Part shown: piece by piece, positions 33,618 to 42,547 of the stretch
Layout: every line of letters begins with the position of its first letter
How positions within the stretch are numbered: the first letter of the stretch is position 1
Source of the DNA: JACKII01 sp041687435
Lineage (GTDB): Bacteria > Pseudomonadota > Alphaproteobacteria > Bin95
Reading direction: 5' to 3'
Length of the DNA: 64,000 nucleotides
Assembly (NCBI GenBank): GCA_041687435.1
Contig: JAWLBX010000011.1
Span: forward strand, 1-64,000
The notes under the pieces: model-generated
Seen by the model: the letters and a program-made list of their open reading frames with translations, nothing else
Told to the model about the DNA's origin: nothing
The model's database searches: none
Made by a program: the position numbers and the translations under genes

Positions 33618-35537
33618 TCAGGCCCGGGCTTCGCGGCTGTCGAGATCGAGCGCCGCCAGCACGGTGGCAACGATAGCTTCCGCGTCCAGGCCGGCCAGAT
33701 GCACCTGCGCTTCGGGCTTGTCCTGCTCCAGGAAGGCATCCGGCATGGTCATCGGCCGCACCTTGAGGCCGTGGTCCAGCGCCCCCTCCCGCGCCAAGTA
33801 TTCCAGCACGATGGCACCGAAGCCTTGCGGCGCTGCTTCCTCCACCGTCACCAGCACCGGGTGCTCACGCGCCAGCCGGCGCACCAGATCGGTATCCAGC
33901 GGCTTGGCGAAGCGGGCATCGGCGACGGTCGCTGACAGGCCGCGCGCCGCTAGCAGGTCCGCCGCGGCCAGGCAATCGGCAACGCGCGAGCCATAGCCCA
34001 ACAGCGCGACGCCCGTGCCCTCCCGCAGGATGCGGCCCTTGCCGATGGGCAGTACCTCGCCCCGTTCCGGCATGGCGGCACCGACACCCTCGCCGCGCGG
34101 AAAGCGGATCGCGGACGGGCGGTCGTCGATGGCGACGCTGGTGGCCACCATGTGCCGCAATTCCGCCTCGTCCGATGGTGCCATCAGCACGAAGCCGGGC
34201 AACGGACCCAGATAGGCGATGTCGAACGCGCCGCAATGGGTGGAGCCGTCGGCGCCGACATAGCCAGCCCGGTCCAGCGCAAACCGGACCGGCAGGCCCT
34301 GGATCGCGACATCGTGCACGACCTGGTCATAGGCGCGTTGCAGGAACGTGGAATAGATCGCGCAGAACGGCTTCATCCCTTCGGTCGCCATGCCGGCGGC
34401 AAAGGTGACAGCGTGCTGTTCGGCAATGCCCACATCGAACGTGCGCTCGGGAAACGCCTTGCCGAAGGCATCCATGCCAGTGCCGCCCGGCATGGCGGCG
34501 GTGATGCCGACAATGGTCTCGTCCCGCTCCGCCTCCTGGATCAGCGTATCCGCGAACACCTTGGTATAGCTGGGCGCTTTCGGTGTGCCCTTGGCCTGCT
34601 CGCCGGTAATGACGTTGAACTTGGAAACGCCGTGGTACTTGTCCGCCGCGGCTTCCGCCGGGGCATAGCCCTTGCCCTTCTGGGTGACAACGTGGATCAG
34701 CACCGGGCCGTGGTCGGCGCTGTCACGCACATTGCGCAGCACCGGCAGCAGGTGATCCAGGTTGTGGCCGTCGATCGGGCCAACATAGTAGAAGCCCAAT
34801 TGTTCGAACAGCGTGCCGCCGGTGGCAATGCCACGGGCCATGCTTTCGGCCCGCCTTGCAGCCTTTTCAATCGCGCCGGGAAAAATGCGGGCAATGTCAC
34901 GGGCCAGATGCCGCAGCGAGGCATAGGGCCGGGAGGAGATCAGGCGCGAGAGATAGGCGCTCATCGCACCGACCGGCGGCGCAATCGACATGTCGTTGTC
35001 GTTCAGGATCACCACCAGCGGCGCATCCATGCTGCCGGCATTGTTCATCGCCTCATAGGCCATGCCGGCGGACATGGCGCCGTCGCCGATGACGCTGACC
35101 ACCTGCCGGGGCCGGCCCTGCATCGCACTGCCCACTGCCATGCCAAGCCCGGCAGAGATGGAGGTGGAGGAGTGCGCGGCGCCAAACGGGTCATACTCGC
35201 TTTCGCTGCGCTTGGTGAAGCCGGACAGGCCGCCGCCCTGCCGCAAGGTATGCATGCGGGCGCGCCGCCCGGTCAGAATCTTGTGCGGGTAGCACTGGTG
35301 GCCCACGTCCCAGATCAGCCGGTCGTCCGGGGTCGCAAACACATAGTGCAGCGCCACAGTCAGTTCGACCACGCCCAGGCTCGCACCCAAATGGCCGCCG
35401 GTGACGGATACGCTGTCGATCGTGTCCGCACGCAACTCGTTCGCCAGTTGACGCAGGTCCGACTCTGCCAGTTTGCGCAGGTCGGCCGGCCAGGTAATTT
35501 GGTCGAGCAGCGGGCTTTTGCTGTTGGGGATCGACAC
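33618..35537 (-). CDS. dxs: 1-deoxy-D-xylulose-5-phosphate synthase
   Basis: A 639-residue thiamine-diphosphate enzyme, first step of the MEP isoprenoid pathway. Signatures are the N-terminal GGHLGASLGVVELTVALH, the TPP/Mg site GDGAMSAGMAYEA, the catalytic Glu region DVGIAEQHAVTFAAG and DRAGYVGADGSTHCG. I chose GTG 35537, preceded by GAGGAGACCCTG; a longer frame to 35582 has no site. It lies 64 bp after ispA on the same strand in an ispA-dxs arrangement common in proteobacteria. Confidence 0.97.
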   Translation of the reverse strand: MSIPNSKSPLLDQITWPADLRKLAESDLRQLANELRADTIDSVSVTGGHLGASLGVVELTVALHYVFATPDDRLIWDVGHQCYPHKILTGRRARMHTLRQGGGLSGFTKRSESEYDPFGAAHSSTSISAGLGMAVGSAMQGRPRQVVSVIGDGAMSAGMAYEAMNNAGSMDAPLVVILNDNDMSIAPPVGAMSAYLSRLISSRPYASLRHLARDIARIFPGAIEKAARRAESMARGIATGGTLFEQLGFYYVGPIDGHNLDHLLPVLRNVRDSADHGPVLIHVVTQKGKGYAPAEAAADKYHGVSKFNVITGEQAKGTPKAPSYTKVFADTLIQEAERDETIVGITAAMPGGTGMDAFGKAFPERTFDVGIAEQHAVTFAAGMATEGMKPFCAIYSTFLQRAYDQVVHDVAIQGLPVRFALDRAGYVGADGSTHCGAFDIAYLGPLPGFVLMAPSDEAELRHMVATSVAIDDRPSAIRFPRGEGVGAAMPERGEVLPIGKGRILREGTGVALLGYGSRVADCLAAADLLAARGLSATVADARFAKPLDTDLVRRLAREHPVLVTVEEAAPQGFGAIVLEYLAREGALDHGLKVRPMTMPDAFLEQDKPEAQVHLAGLDAEAIVATVLAALDLDSREARA

Positions 35538-35601
35538 CAGGGTCTCCTCGGCTGTGTGGCCAGCCGCTACCCGAACGGGCAACGCGGCGCCTTCACTCTA
35601 C

Positions 35602-36486
35602 TTAGGCGCGCCGTTCGACCACGAAAACCGCTGCGTCGCGCAACGGCTTAGCTTTTTTATCGAAGCTACCAATATGCGCCAGCGCCTGCTCTATGAGCAA
35701 GTGGGCTTGCGCGCGCGCGGCGTCGGGCCCCAGCGCGGTGATGGCGGTGGCCTTGCCGGCGTCGCTATCCTTGCCCACCCGCTTGCCGACGGCGCTCTCG
35801 TCGCCCTCATGGTCCAGCAGGTCGTCGATGATCTGGAATGCCAGGCCCATGTCCATGGCATAGGCATAGAGTGCCGCCCGCGCCGCCGTATTCGCCTGCC
35901 CCAGGATCGCGCCGGATTCGCAGGCAAAGGCGAACAGCGCCCCGGTTTTGAGCCGTTCCATCCGCACCACGTCGCCATAGTTTGCGGCCGCAGGCGGGTG
36001 CAGATCCAGCATCTGGCCGCCCACCATGCCGCGCGCACCCACAGCCTGCGCCAGGCCGCCGACCAGGGTGCAGCGGACCGCCGCATCCGGGTGCGTGGCC
36101 GGTTCGGTGAGGATTTCGAACGCCAGCGGCAGAAGCGCGTCGCCCGCCAGGATCGCGGTAGCCTCGTCAAAGGCACGGTGCACGGTCGGCCGGCCCCGGC
36201 GCAGGTCGTCATCGTCCATCGCCGGCAGATCGTCATGGATGAGGGAATAACTGTGCAACAGTTCCACGGCAGCGGCCACCCGCAACGAACGCGCATCCGG
36301 CACGCCGAACAGCCGCGCGCTGGTTACGGCCAAAAACGGCCGCAAACGCTTGCCGGGCCCAAGGGCGCCATAGCGCATGGCCTCGAACAGCCGGGCTTCC
36401 GGCCCCTCACCAGTCGGCAGGAGTTCGGCCATCAACGGGTCGACGGCAGCAGCAATGGCGGCGAGATCGTCGCTGAATCCGGCCAT
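35602..36486 (-). CDS. ispA: Farnesyl diphosphate synthase (short-chain polyprenyl synthase)
   Basis: A 294-residue all-helical prenyltransferase condensing DMAPP/GPP with IPP. The first Asp-rich motif is HDDLPAMDDDDLRRG, with GPGKRLRP before it; the second is FQIIDDLLD. The pair of residues before the first motif (HSYSLIHDD) fits C15 products. Upstream xseB is 15 bp away, giving the conserved order xseB-ispA-dxs. Length is typical. Confidence 0.96.
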   Translation of the reverse strand: MAGFSDDLAAIAAAVDPLMAELLPTGEGPEARLFEAMRYGALGPGKRLRPFLAVTSARLFGVPDARSLRVAAAVELLHSYSLIHDDLPAMDDDDLRRGRPTVHRAFDEATAILAGDALLPLAFEILTEPATHPDAAVRCTLVGGLAQAVGARGMVGGQMLDLHPPAAANYGDVVRMERLKTGALFAFACESGAILGQANTAARAALYAYAMDMGLAFQIIDDLLDHEGDESAVGKRVGKDSDAGKATAITALGPDAARAQAHLLIEQALAHIGSFDKKAKPLRDAAVFVVERRA

Positions 36487-36501
36487 GGGGTACAGGCTTT
36501 C

Positions 36502-36753
36502 TCAGGTGTCGAGGGGCTGGGCGCCAGTCGGCTGACCGCTGGCGTCGAGGGTGATCTTCTCCACCTTCTCGCGGGCCTCGCGCAGTTTCGCCTCGCAATG
36601 GGCTTTCAGCGCCGCGCCGCGCTCGTAAGCGCCGATGGCATCGTCCAGGCTGGCCTTGCCCTGTTCAAGGCGGCTGACGATGGCTTCCAACTCGGCCAGC
36701 GCCTCCTCGAACGAGAGGGTGGCAATGTCGGGCTTGGCAGCAGATTCGGTCAT
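36502..36753 (-). CDS. xseB: Exodeoxyribonuclease VII small subunit
   Basis: An 83-residue helical protein containing SFEEALAELEAIVSRLEQGK and LDDAIGAYERGAALKAHCE, the XseB signature. It associates with XseA to degrade single-stranded DNA; xseA is not in the window. The ATG overlaps the stop of the histone-deacetylase-like gene by 4 bases, so all four genes down to dxs are probably one transcription unit. Confidence 0.96.
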   Translation of the reverse strand: MTESAAKPDIATLSFEEALAELEAIVSRLEQGKASLDDAIGAYERGAALKAHCEAKLREAREKVEKITLDASGQPTGAQPLDT

Positions 36754-37688
36754 CCGGCAGGGCTCATCAATTCAGTCACATGGGTGGCGGCACAGTCGCC
36801 TAGCGCCTGCAGGTCATAGCCGCCTTCGAGGATCGAGGCTAGGCGCCCATTGCAACAGTCCCCGGCAACGGCCAGCAATTGCCGCGTGACCCAGGCAAAA
36901 TCCTCCGTCTGCAGCGTGAGATTGGCCAGCGGGTCGCGGGCATGGGCATCGAAGCCGGCGGACACCAGAATCAGTTCCGGCTCGAACCGGCGCAGCGCTG
37001 GCAGCACGCCCTTGCCGATCGCCTCGCGGAAGGCAGCGCTGCCTGCGCCCGGCGGCAACGGCACGTTAACGATGTTCTCACCATTCGCACCGCGCTCCGA
37101 CGCGCGGCCGGTGCCGGGGAATAGCGGCATCTGGTGGGTGGAAGCATAGAACAGGCTTGGTTCGTTCCAGAATGCGGCCTGGGTGCCATTGCCATGGTGG
37201 ACGTCAAAATCGACGACGGCGACGCGGCCCAGTCCATGCCGGTCTTGCGCATGGCGGGCGGCGATGGCGATGCTGTTGAACAGGCAGAAGCCCATGGGCC
37301 GGTCCGGCTCCGCATGGTGGCCGGGCGGCCGCACGGCGCAGAAGGCGTTGGTGCCCGCCTCCGCCAACACCAGGTCGACCGCGTCGAGCATGGCGCCGGT
37401 GGCGCGCCGCGCCGCCTCCAGAGAGCCGGGGGACATGGCCGTGTCGCCGTCCAGCATCACCAGCCCTTCCGCCGGTGCATTGGCGATGATCGCCTCCACA
37501 TAGCGCCGCGGGTGGATCAGCGTGAAATCGTCATCGCTGGCAGCCCGGGGCACGCGGCGGTCCAGTGCGGCAAAGCCGGGGGCGTCCAGCGCCTGCCAGA
37601 CCGCCTCCAGCCGGGCAGGACGCTCCGGATGGCCCTCCATCGGCTGATGCCCTGTGCAGGCGGTGGATGTGAACAGGGTCGTCGGCAT
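36750..37688 (-). CDS. Histone deacetylase-like zinc amidohydrolase
   Basis: A 312-residue arginase/deacetylase-fold enzyme. HPERPARLEAVW, the charge-relay and zinc site VDFDVHHGNGTQ and the second zinc Asp in VSAGFDAHARDPLANL are present, as is RPPGHHAEPDRPMGFCLFN with the paired His residues. Bacterial relatives deacetylate acetylpolyamines or other small amides. Its position upstream of xseB-ispA-dxs is common in alphaproteobacteria. Confidence 0.94.
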   Translation of the reverse strand: MPTTLFTSTACTGHQPMEGHPERPARLEAVWQALDAPGFAALDRRVPRAASDDDFTLIHPRRYVEAIIANAPAEGLVMLDGDTAMSPGSLEAARRATGAMLDAVDLVLAEAGTNAFCAVRPPGHHAEPDRPMGFCLFNSIAIAARHAQDRHGLGRVAVVDFDVHHGNGTQAAFWNEPSLFYASTHQMPLFPGTGRASERGANGENIVNVPLPPGAGSAAFREAIGKGVLPALRRFEPELILVSAGFDAHARDPLANLTLQTEDFAWVTRQLLAVAGDCCNGRLASILEGGYDLQALGDCAATHVTELMSPAG

Positions 37689-37796
37689 GGCTGCGCTCGC
37701 GCTGGTTCCGCGGAAAACCTACAGACCCAAAAGCCTACAGGTCAAACCTTGGGGGCACCAGAGGGTGCAGCCACGGCGTATGAGCAGCCGGGAGCG

Positions 37797-38648
37797 TCAT
37801 CCAATACGGACATTGTCGATCAATCGCGTCTCGCCCAGAAAGGCGGCAGCGAAGATGCGCGCCGGCTCGCCCGGCCTAAAATCCAGCGAAAGGTCGGCCT
37901 CGCGGCGGGCTTCCAGATAGTCGATGCGGTCATAGCCGGCGGCGAGGATCGCGTCGCGCGCGGCGGCCAACGCGTCCGCCGGGGCCTCGCCGGCGGCGAT
38001 CTGGCTGGCAGCTTGGCACATGGCCGCTATCATGGCGGGCGCAATCGCCCGCTGTTCGGGCGAAAGGTGCTGGTTGCGCGACGACAGCGCCAAACCATCC
38101 GGATCGCGCACCGTTGCACACGGATGGATGGCGATGGGGATATTGAGATCGGCAACGAAGCGCTGCACCACCTTCAATTGCTGGAAATCTTTCTCGCCGA
38201 AAAACGCCCCGTCCGCGCCGGATTGCAGGAACAGCTTGGAGCAAACCGTGGCAACGCCATCGAAATGGCCGGGCCGGGCTGCGCCGCACAGCCCTTCGCT
38301 CACACCGGTAACGCTAACATTGGTGGAGAAGCCGTCCGGATACATTTCTTTCGGATAGGGGCAATAGAGCAGGTGGGCGCCCGCGGCCGCCAGCTTCTCC
38401 GCGTCGCTATCCTCGGTCCGCGGATATTTGGCGTAATCGGCAGGGTCGTTGAACTGCTTCGGGTTGACGAACAGGGTCGCCACCGCCCGGCTGTAGCGGG
38501 CCAGTGCGGCCTCCACCAGGCTCAGATGGCCGGCGTGCAACGCGCCCATGGTTGGGATCAGCCCGACGGTCTCGCCCGCGGCATTCCAGCCGCCAACCTG
38601 CGCGCGCAGTTCCGCGACGGTGCGGACGATGGGAACCGATGCGCTCAA
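37797..38648 (-). CDS. panC: Pantothenate synthetase
   Basis: A 283-residue enzyme joining pantoate and beta-alanine with ATP in CoA synthesis. The HIGH-like motif is PTMGALHAGHLSLV, FVNPKQFNDPADYAKYP follows, FFGEKDFQQLKVV and SSRNQHLSPEQR complete the active site. Normal length. panB is not adjacent. It begins after a 156-bp gap from the monooxygenase gene on the same strand. Confidence 0.97.
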   Translation of the reverse strand: MSASVPIVRTVAELRAQVGGWNAAGETVGLIPTMGALHAGHLSLVEAALARYSRAVATLFVNPKQFNDPADYAKYPRTEDSDAEKLAAAGAHLLYCPYPKEMYPDGFSTNVSVTGVSEGLCGAARPGHFDGVATVCSKLFLQSGADGAFFGEKDFQQLKVVQRFVADLNIPIAIHPCATVRDPDGLALSSRNQHLSPEQRAIAPAMIAAMCQAASQIAAGEAPADALAAARDAILAAGYDRIDYLEARREADLSLDFRPGEPARIFAAAFLGETRLIDNVRIG

Positions 38649-38766
38649 GGGCGCTCTCCTGTAATGGGCGAGGGAACAATCCGGCGACTGATTACGCGGA
38701 AATCCGGCCTTTGTTAAGTGCGAAGCAAGGCGAGACGCGCCCTTTGTGCCGCAGAAACGGGCAGGC

Positions 38767-38794
38767 CCGGCCCAAACCGCAAGGCTTGGGCCGG
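38767..38794. terminator. Hairpin after the monooxygenase gene
   Basis: CCGGCCCAA (38767-38775) and TTGGGCCGG (38786-38794) are perfect 9-base arms around ACCGCAAGGC, starting 11 bp beyond the monooxygenase stop. There is no T run on the minus strand, so it is probably a Rho-assisted or weak terminator, or a 3'-end stabiliser. Confidence 0.5.
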
Positions 38795-38804
38795 TGGTGC
38801 CGGT

Positions 38805-40331
38805 CTATTCCGCCGCGATGTTGGACCGTTCGGCCCGGCGGTAGACGAACTCGGCTCCGTCCAGGTCGATGGCCGGGAATTCGTCCTTCTCGCGCCAATA
38901 GTCCTGGGTATGCTGCCATTCCCGCTTGTCGCCACGGCGCGGCAGGAACGGCACGGCGCGTTCCAGGTAGTGCGGGTTGAAGTCGTTCGGATCCCACCAG
39001 TCGAGGATCGGCATGTCCCTGTCTTGCTCGCGCAGTGCCACCTCGACGCTGGAGGCGCCCGTCTCCTGCATATGGTTCAGCAGGCGGCAGACAAAGGCGG
39101 CGACCAGCTCGCTGCGCAAGGTCCAACTCGCCCGGAAATAGCCGAACACCCAGGCCAGGTTCGGCACGCCGGTGAACATGGTGCCGCGATAGGTGACGGT
39201 GTCGTGCCAGTCGAGCGGCTTGCCGTCGATGGTGAAGGCGATGTCGCCCATAATGCTCATGTTGAAGCCGGTGGACGCGATGATCAGGTCGGCTTCCAGT
39301 ACTTGGCCGGATTTCAACCGAACGCCGTTCTCGACGAAGCAGTCGATCTCGTCGGTGACGACCGAGGCCTGACCCTGTTTGATGCCCTGGAACAGGTCGC
39401 CGTCCGGCACGAAGGCGATGCGCTGGCGCCAGGGGCGGTAGCTGGGCGTGAAGTGCGTATCCACGTCATAGTCAGGGCCGAGCGCGCTGCGCACATTGTC
39501 CAGCAGCATTTTCTTCGCCGCGTCGGGCTTCTTCTGGCACAGCTCCGTGAAGGCCGCCTGCTCGTACATGATCTTGCGGCGCGTAACTTCGTGGACGATT
39601 TCCTCGTCCATCTGCAGGGTGCGCAACTCCTCCGCAATCTCGATCGCGTTGCGGCCGATGCGGAAAAAAGTGGGGGAGCGCTGCAGCATGGTCACGTGCT
39701 TGGCGACGCCTGCCATGGCCGGCACAATGGTGGCCGCACTGGCGCCGGAGCCGATGACGAGAACGTTCTTGCCTGCATAGTCCAGGCCTTCCTCCGGCCA
39801 TTCCTCGGAATGGACGAGCGTGCCCTTGAAATCCTCGACCCCGTCCCAATCCGGCATATAGCCCTGGTTGTGACGGTAGTAGCCCTGGCACATGTAGAGG
39901 AAGTTGCAGGTGAACTGCCGGCTCTCGCCGGTCTCCAGATTCTGCGCCGTCACGGTCCAAAGGCTGTCGGCGTAGGACCAGTCCGCGTTCGTAATCTTGT
40001 GGCGATAGCGGATGTGCGGGTCGAGGCCGTTTTCCTCGATCACCTCGCCCATATAGCTCAGGATTTCCTCTGCCGTGGCGATCGGCGGGCCGACCCAGGG
40101 CTTGAAGCCGTAGCCGAAGGTGTGCAAGTCGCTGTCGGAGCGAATGCCGGGGTAGCGGTGCGTCCACCAAGTGCCGCCGAAGCTTTCCTCCGCCTCCAGG
40201 ATGACAAAGCCGGTGTCCGGGTTGTTCTGGCGCAGATAATAGGCGGCGCCGATGCCGGAAATGCCGGCGCCAACGATCAGAACGTCGAAATGTTCGGCGG
40301 CCGCGGCCTGTTTGGGTGAGACTGTTGCCAT
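38805..40331 (-). CDS. Flavin monooxygenase of the Baeyer-Villiger type
   Basis: A 508-residue FAD- and NADPH-binding enzyme. The FAD motif VGAGISGIGAAYYL is at about 20-33 and the second Rossmann motif VIGSGASAATI near 192. Between them lies F168-x-G170-x-x-x-H174-x-x-x-W178, the FxGxxxHxxxW fingerprint that separates Baeyer-Villiger enzymes from other flavin monooxygenases. It likely inserts oxygen next to a ketone. GAAGGAG precedes ATG 40331. No ester-hydrolase or dehydrogenase partner is adjacent. Confidence 0.92.
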   Translation of the reverse strand: MATVSPKQAAAAEHFDVLIVGAGISGIGAAYYLRQNNPDTGFVILEAEESFGGTWWTHRYPGIRSDSDLHTFGYGFKPWVGPPIATAEEILSYMGEVIEENGLDPHIRYRHKITNADWSYADSLWTVTAQNLETGESRQFTCNFLYMCQGYYRHNQGYMPDWDGVEDFKGTLVHSEEWPEEGLDYAGKNVLVIGSGASAATIVPAMAGVAKHVTMLQRSPTFFRIGRNAIEIAEELRTLQMDEEIVHEVTRRKIMYEQAAFTELCQKKPDAAKKMLLDNVRSALGPDYDVDTHFTPSYRPWRQRIAFVPDGDLFQGIKQGQASVVTDEIDCFVENGVRLKSGQVLEADLIIASTGFNMSIMGDIAFTIDGKPLDWHDTVTYRGTMFTGVPNLAWVFGYFRASWTLRSELVAAFVCRLLNHMQETGASSVEVALREQDRDMPILDWWDPNDFNPHYLERAVPFLPRRGDKREWQHTQDYWREKDEFPAIDLDGAEFVYRRAERSNIAAE

Positions 40332-40459
40332 TGTCTGCTCCTTCGGTCCAATGGACGGCATGCCCGGATACCGGGCCTTGAACCAAAGTATCACACCATT
40401 GCGACCCGGCGCCTATGCGCCAATGCGTACCGATCCCCTGCGAATCGGTGTCGCGCCCT

Positions 40460-41503
40460 TCAATCCACGCCGGCCGCCATCTGCAACGCCACCGCGCCTG
40501 CATAGATGATGAGAAGCATCAGGCTCTCCATACCAATCCGGCCCGGCCCCATGCGCTGACGCAGGATCAGTCCACCCAGCAGCACGGCAGTCATTAGAAT
40601 GCCGGTGGCATTCCAGAAGAAATCCCCCGGGCCGATGGCGTGATACAGCGAACCGTCGCGGTAGGAGATATCGGCAGCGGTCAGAAACAGCGTGTCGAAT
40701 GTGTTGCCGCCGATAATGCCGCCGACAGCCAGTTGCAGAGCGCCGCGGCGCACCGCGGCAATCGTGGTGACGAGTTCGGGCAGGGAGGTGACCACGGCCG
40801 TCGCCATCGCGCCCACCAGCGATTCCGGCAATGCCATGCGGCCACTGACTTCCGCCGCAGTCTTGGCAATCACCCAGCCCGCTATGCTCATGACGGCCAG
40901 AAGCAGGGCAAAATACGCGAACAGCCGCGCGGTGCTCTGGGCGCGGGAGCCGGCATCCTCGCGTTCTACCGTATCGGTACGAGTTTCCAGCGTCGCGACC
41001 GGCCGCCACATCGGCGCCTTGCGCAATGCTTTTGTTGCCAGCAGCGCACAAACGTAAATCGCCGGAATGATCAAAGACACGGGATGAACGGCAAACAGCG
41101 TGTATTCAGGCAAGCTGAATGCGACCAGTGGCAAGGTCAGCAGCGCAATCAGCACCACCGCCTGAAACACGTTGGCCAACTCCGCCGCAGCGTGTTCCAG
41201 GTTGGCCTTGCGGTAGGTGAGGTCCGCAATGGCAAGAAAGGCGGTCTGCGCGGCGATGCCGCCGATACTGTTGGAATAGGCCAGCGAGGCGTGCCCGTCG
41301 AACGCAGATGTGACGGAGACAACCGTACCGCTGAGTGATGTGGCGGCCCCCAGCAGCACGGCCCCCGTAATGGCTTCGCCAAGGCCGGTTCGGTCTGCCA
41401 GCCGATCCGCCAGCCCGGTCATGCGCACACCGCCAGCCAGCACTGCCAGCGCGGCAAGCGCGAACGCAGCCAACAGGCCCGCCGTCGACCATTGCTCTAG
41501 CAT
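40460..41503 (-). CDS. CaCA-superfamily (sodium/calcium exchanger-like) protein, asymmetric repeats
   Basis: A 347-residue membrane protein with about ten helices in two halves. The second alpha-repeat (ESLVGAMATAVVTSLPELVTT, Glu243, then GGNTFDTLF) keeps the acidic cation ligand. The first (LGEAITGAVLLGAATSLSGTVVS) reads SLSG where SLPE is expected and so lacks its acid. Calcium/sodium exchange normally needs both, so transport of another ion or altered stoichiometry is likely. A hydrophilic loop near 165-190 separates the halves. Confidence 0.8.
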   Translation of the reverse strand: MLEQWSTAGLLAAFALAALAVLAGGVRMTGLADRLADRTGLGEAITGAVLLGAATSLSGTVVSVTSAFDGHASLAYSNSIGGIAAQTAFLAIADLTYRKANLEHAAAELANVFQAVVLIALLTLPLVAFSLPEYTLFAVHPVSLIIPAIYVCALLATKALRKAPMWRPVATLETRTDTVEREDAGSRAQSTARLFAYFALLLAVMSIAGWVIAKTAAEVSGRMALPESLVGAMATAVVTSLPELVTTIAAVRRGALQLAVGGIIGGNTFDTLFLTAADISYRDGSLYHAIGPGDFFWNATGILMTAVLLGGLILRQRMGPGRIGMESLMLLIIYAGAVALQMAAGVD

Positions 41504-41667
41504 GGGCCTGCCTCTCCCTGTCCGCGCCGGCCTGTCTGTTTCCGCCTAACGGCCCACCCGCAACAGGCGATCAGACCATGCGCCTGGTGCACGGACGCTT
41601 GGCGTCACCGGAATCAGACGGTTAAGCTGCCACAAACGCGCAATACCATGTTTCAAGAGGAAACCCC

Positions 41668-42450
41668 ATGCCCCGGCTTTCCAAACTCTCCCGCTCCATC
41701 AGTGACAAGGTGGCCCTGGTCACGGGTGCCGGCTCCGGCATGGGCCGCGCGACGGCCTATCTGTTTGCGGACGAGGGCGCGCATGTTGCCTGTTGCGACG
41801 TCAATGGGGAAACGGCGGAGGCCACCGCCGCGGCCATCCGCGAGGCGGGCGGCTCTGCCGGCGCCTGGACGCTGGACGTGGCCGACCGGGCCGCGGTGCA
41901 GCAGGCGGTAGGCGAGATCGCCGGGCGGTTCGGCGGGCTAGACATCCTGGTGAACAATGCCGGCGTCTCCGTCCATTCGCCCATCGATGCGGCGGATTAC
42001 GAGGAGCGCTGGCAGCGGGCGGTGGCGGTGAACATCACCGCCCACACCTACACCATCCGCGCCGCCCTGCCGTTCCTGCGCCGGTCAGCAGACGGCGGCC
42101 GTGTGGTCAACATCGCCTCGACCGAGGGGCTGGGAGCGACTCCCGGCATCAGCCCCTACACCTCGACAAAGCACGCAGTGATCGGGTTAACCCGCAGCCT
42201 TGCGGTGGAACTGGGCAAGGAAGGGATCACGGTCAACTGCATCTGCCCCGGCGCCATCCGCACCGGCATGACCGAGAAATACCCGGAAGAAGCCAAACAG
42301 AAATTCGCGCGCCGGCGCATTCCCAACGCCCGTTATGCCGACCCGGAGGAGGTGGCGCACGTAACCTTGAGTCTGGTTCTGCCGGCGGCCAGCTACATCA
42401 ATGGCGCGGTTCTGCCGGTAGATGCCGGCCTGACGATCAAAAACGCCTGA
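41668..42450 (+). CDS. Short-chain dehydrogenase/reductase
   Basis: A 260-residue classical SDR. The cofactor motif TGAGSGMG is at 19-26, an Asp in CCDVN after strand 2 favours NAD, NNAG is at 96-99, and the catalytic Ser151, Tyr164 and Lys168 (SPYTSTKHA) are in place. The C-terminal YINGAVLPVDAGLT is typical. AAGAGGAAAC precedes ATG 41668. The substrate is not predictable. It converges on dnaA, with 97 bp between. Confidence 0.94.
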   Translation: MPRLSKLSRSISDKVALVTGAGSGMGRATAYLFADEGAHVACCDVNGETAEATAAAIREAGGSAGAWTLDVADRAAVQQAVGEIAGRFGGLDILVNNAGVSVHSPIDAADYEERWQRAVAVNITAHTYTIRAALPFLRRSADGGRVVNIASTEGLGATPGISPYTSTKHAVIGLTRSLAVELGKEGITVNCICPGAIRTGMTEKYPEEAKQKFARRRIPNARYADPEEVAHVTLSLVLPAASYINGAVLPVDAGLTIKNA

Positions 42451-42547
42451 GCCCTCGGACCGCCTCCGTCCGACCGTCAAACTCCGCAGCCCTGAGGCCG
42501 GGCCCCAGCGTCGCCGGCGGGGATAAACACGGCCGCGCCGCGCCGGA

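Noticed and set aside
34152..35651. Long plus-strand frame of 499 residues opposite dxs and its upstream region
   Set aside because: Composition rich in Gln, His, Arg and Gly with no domain; dxs and ispA are certain on the other strand.
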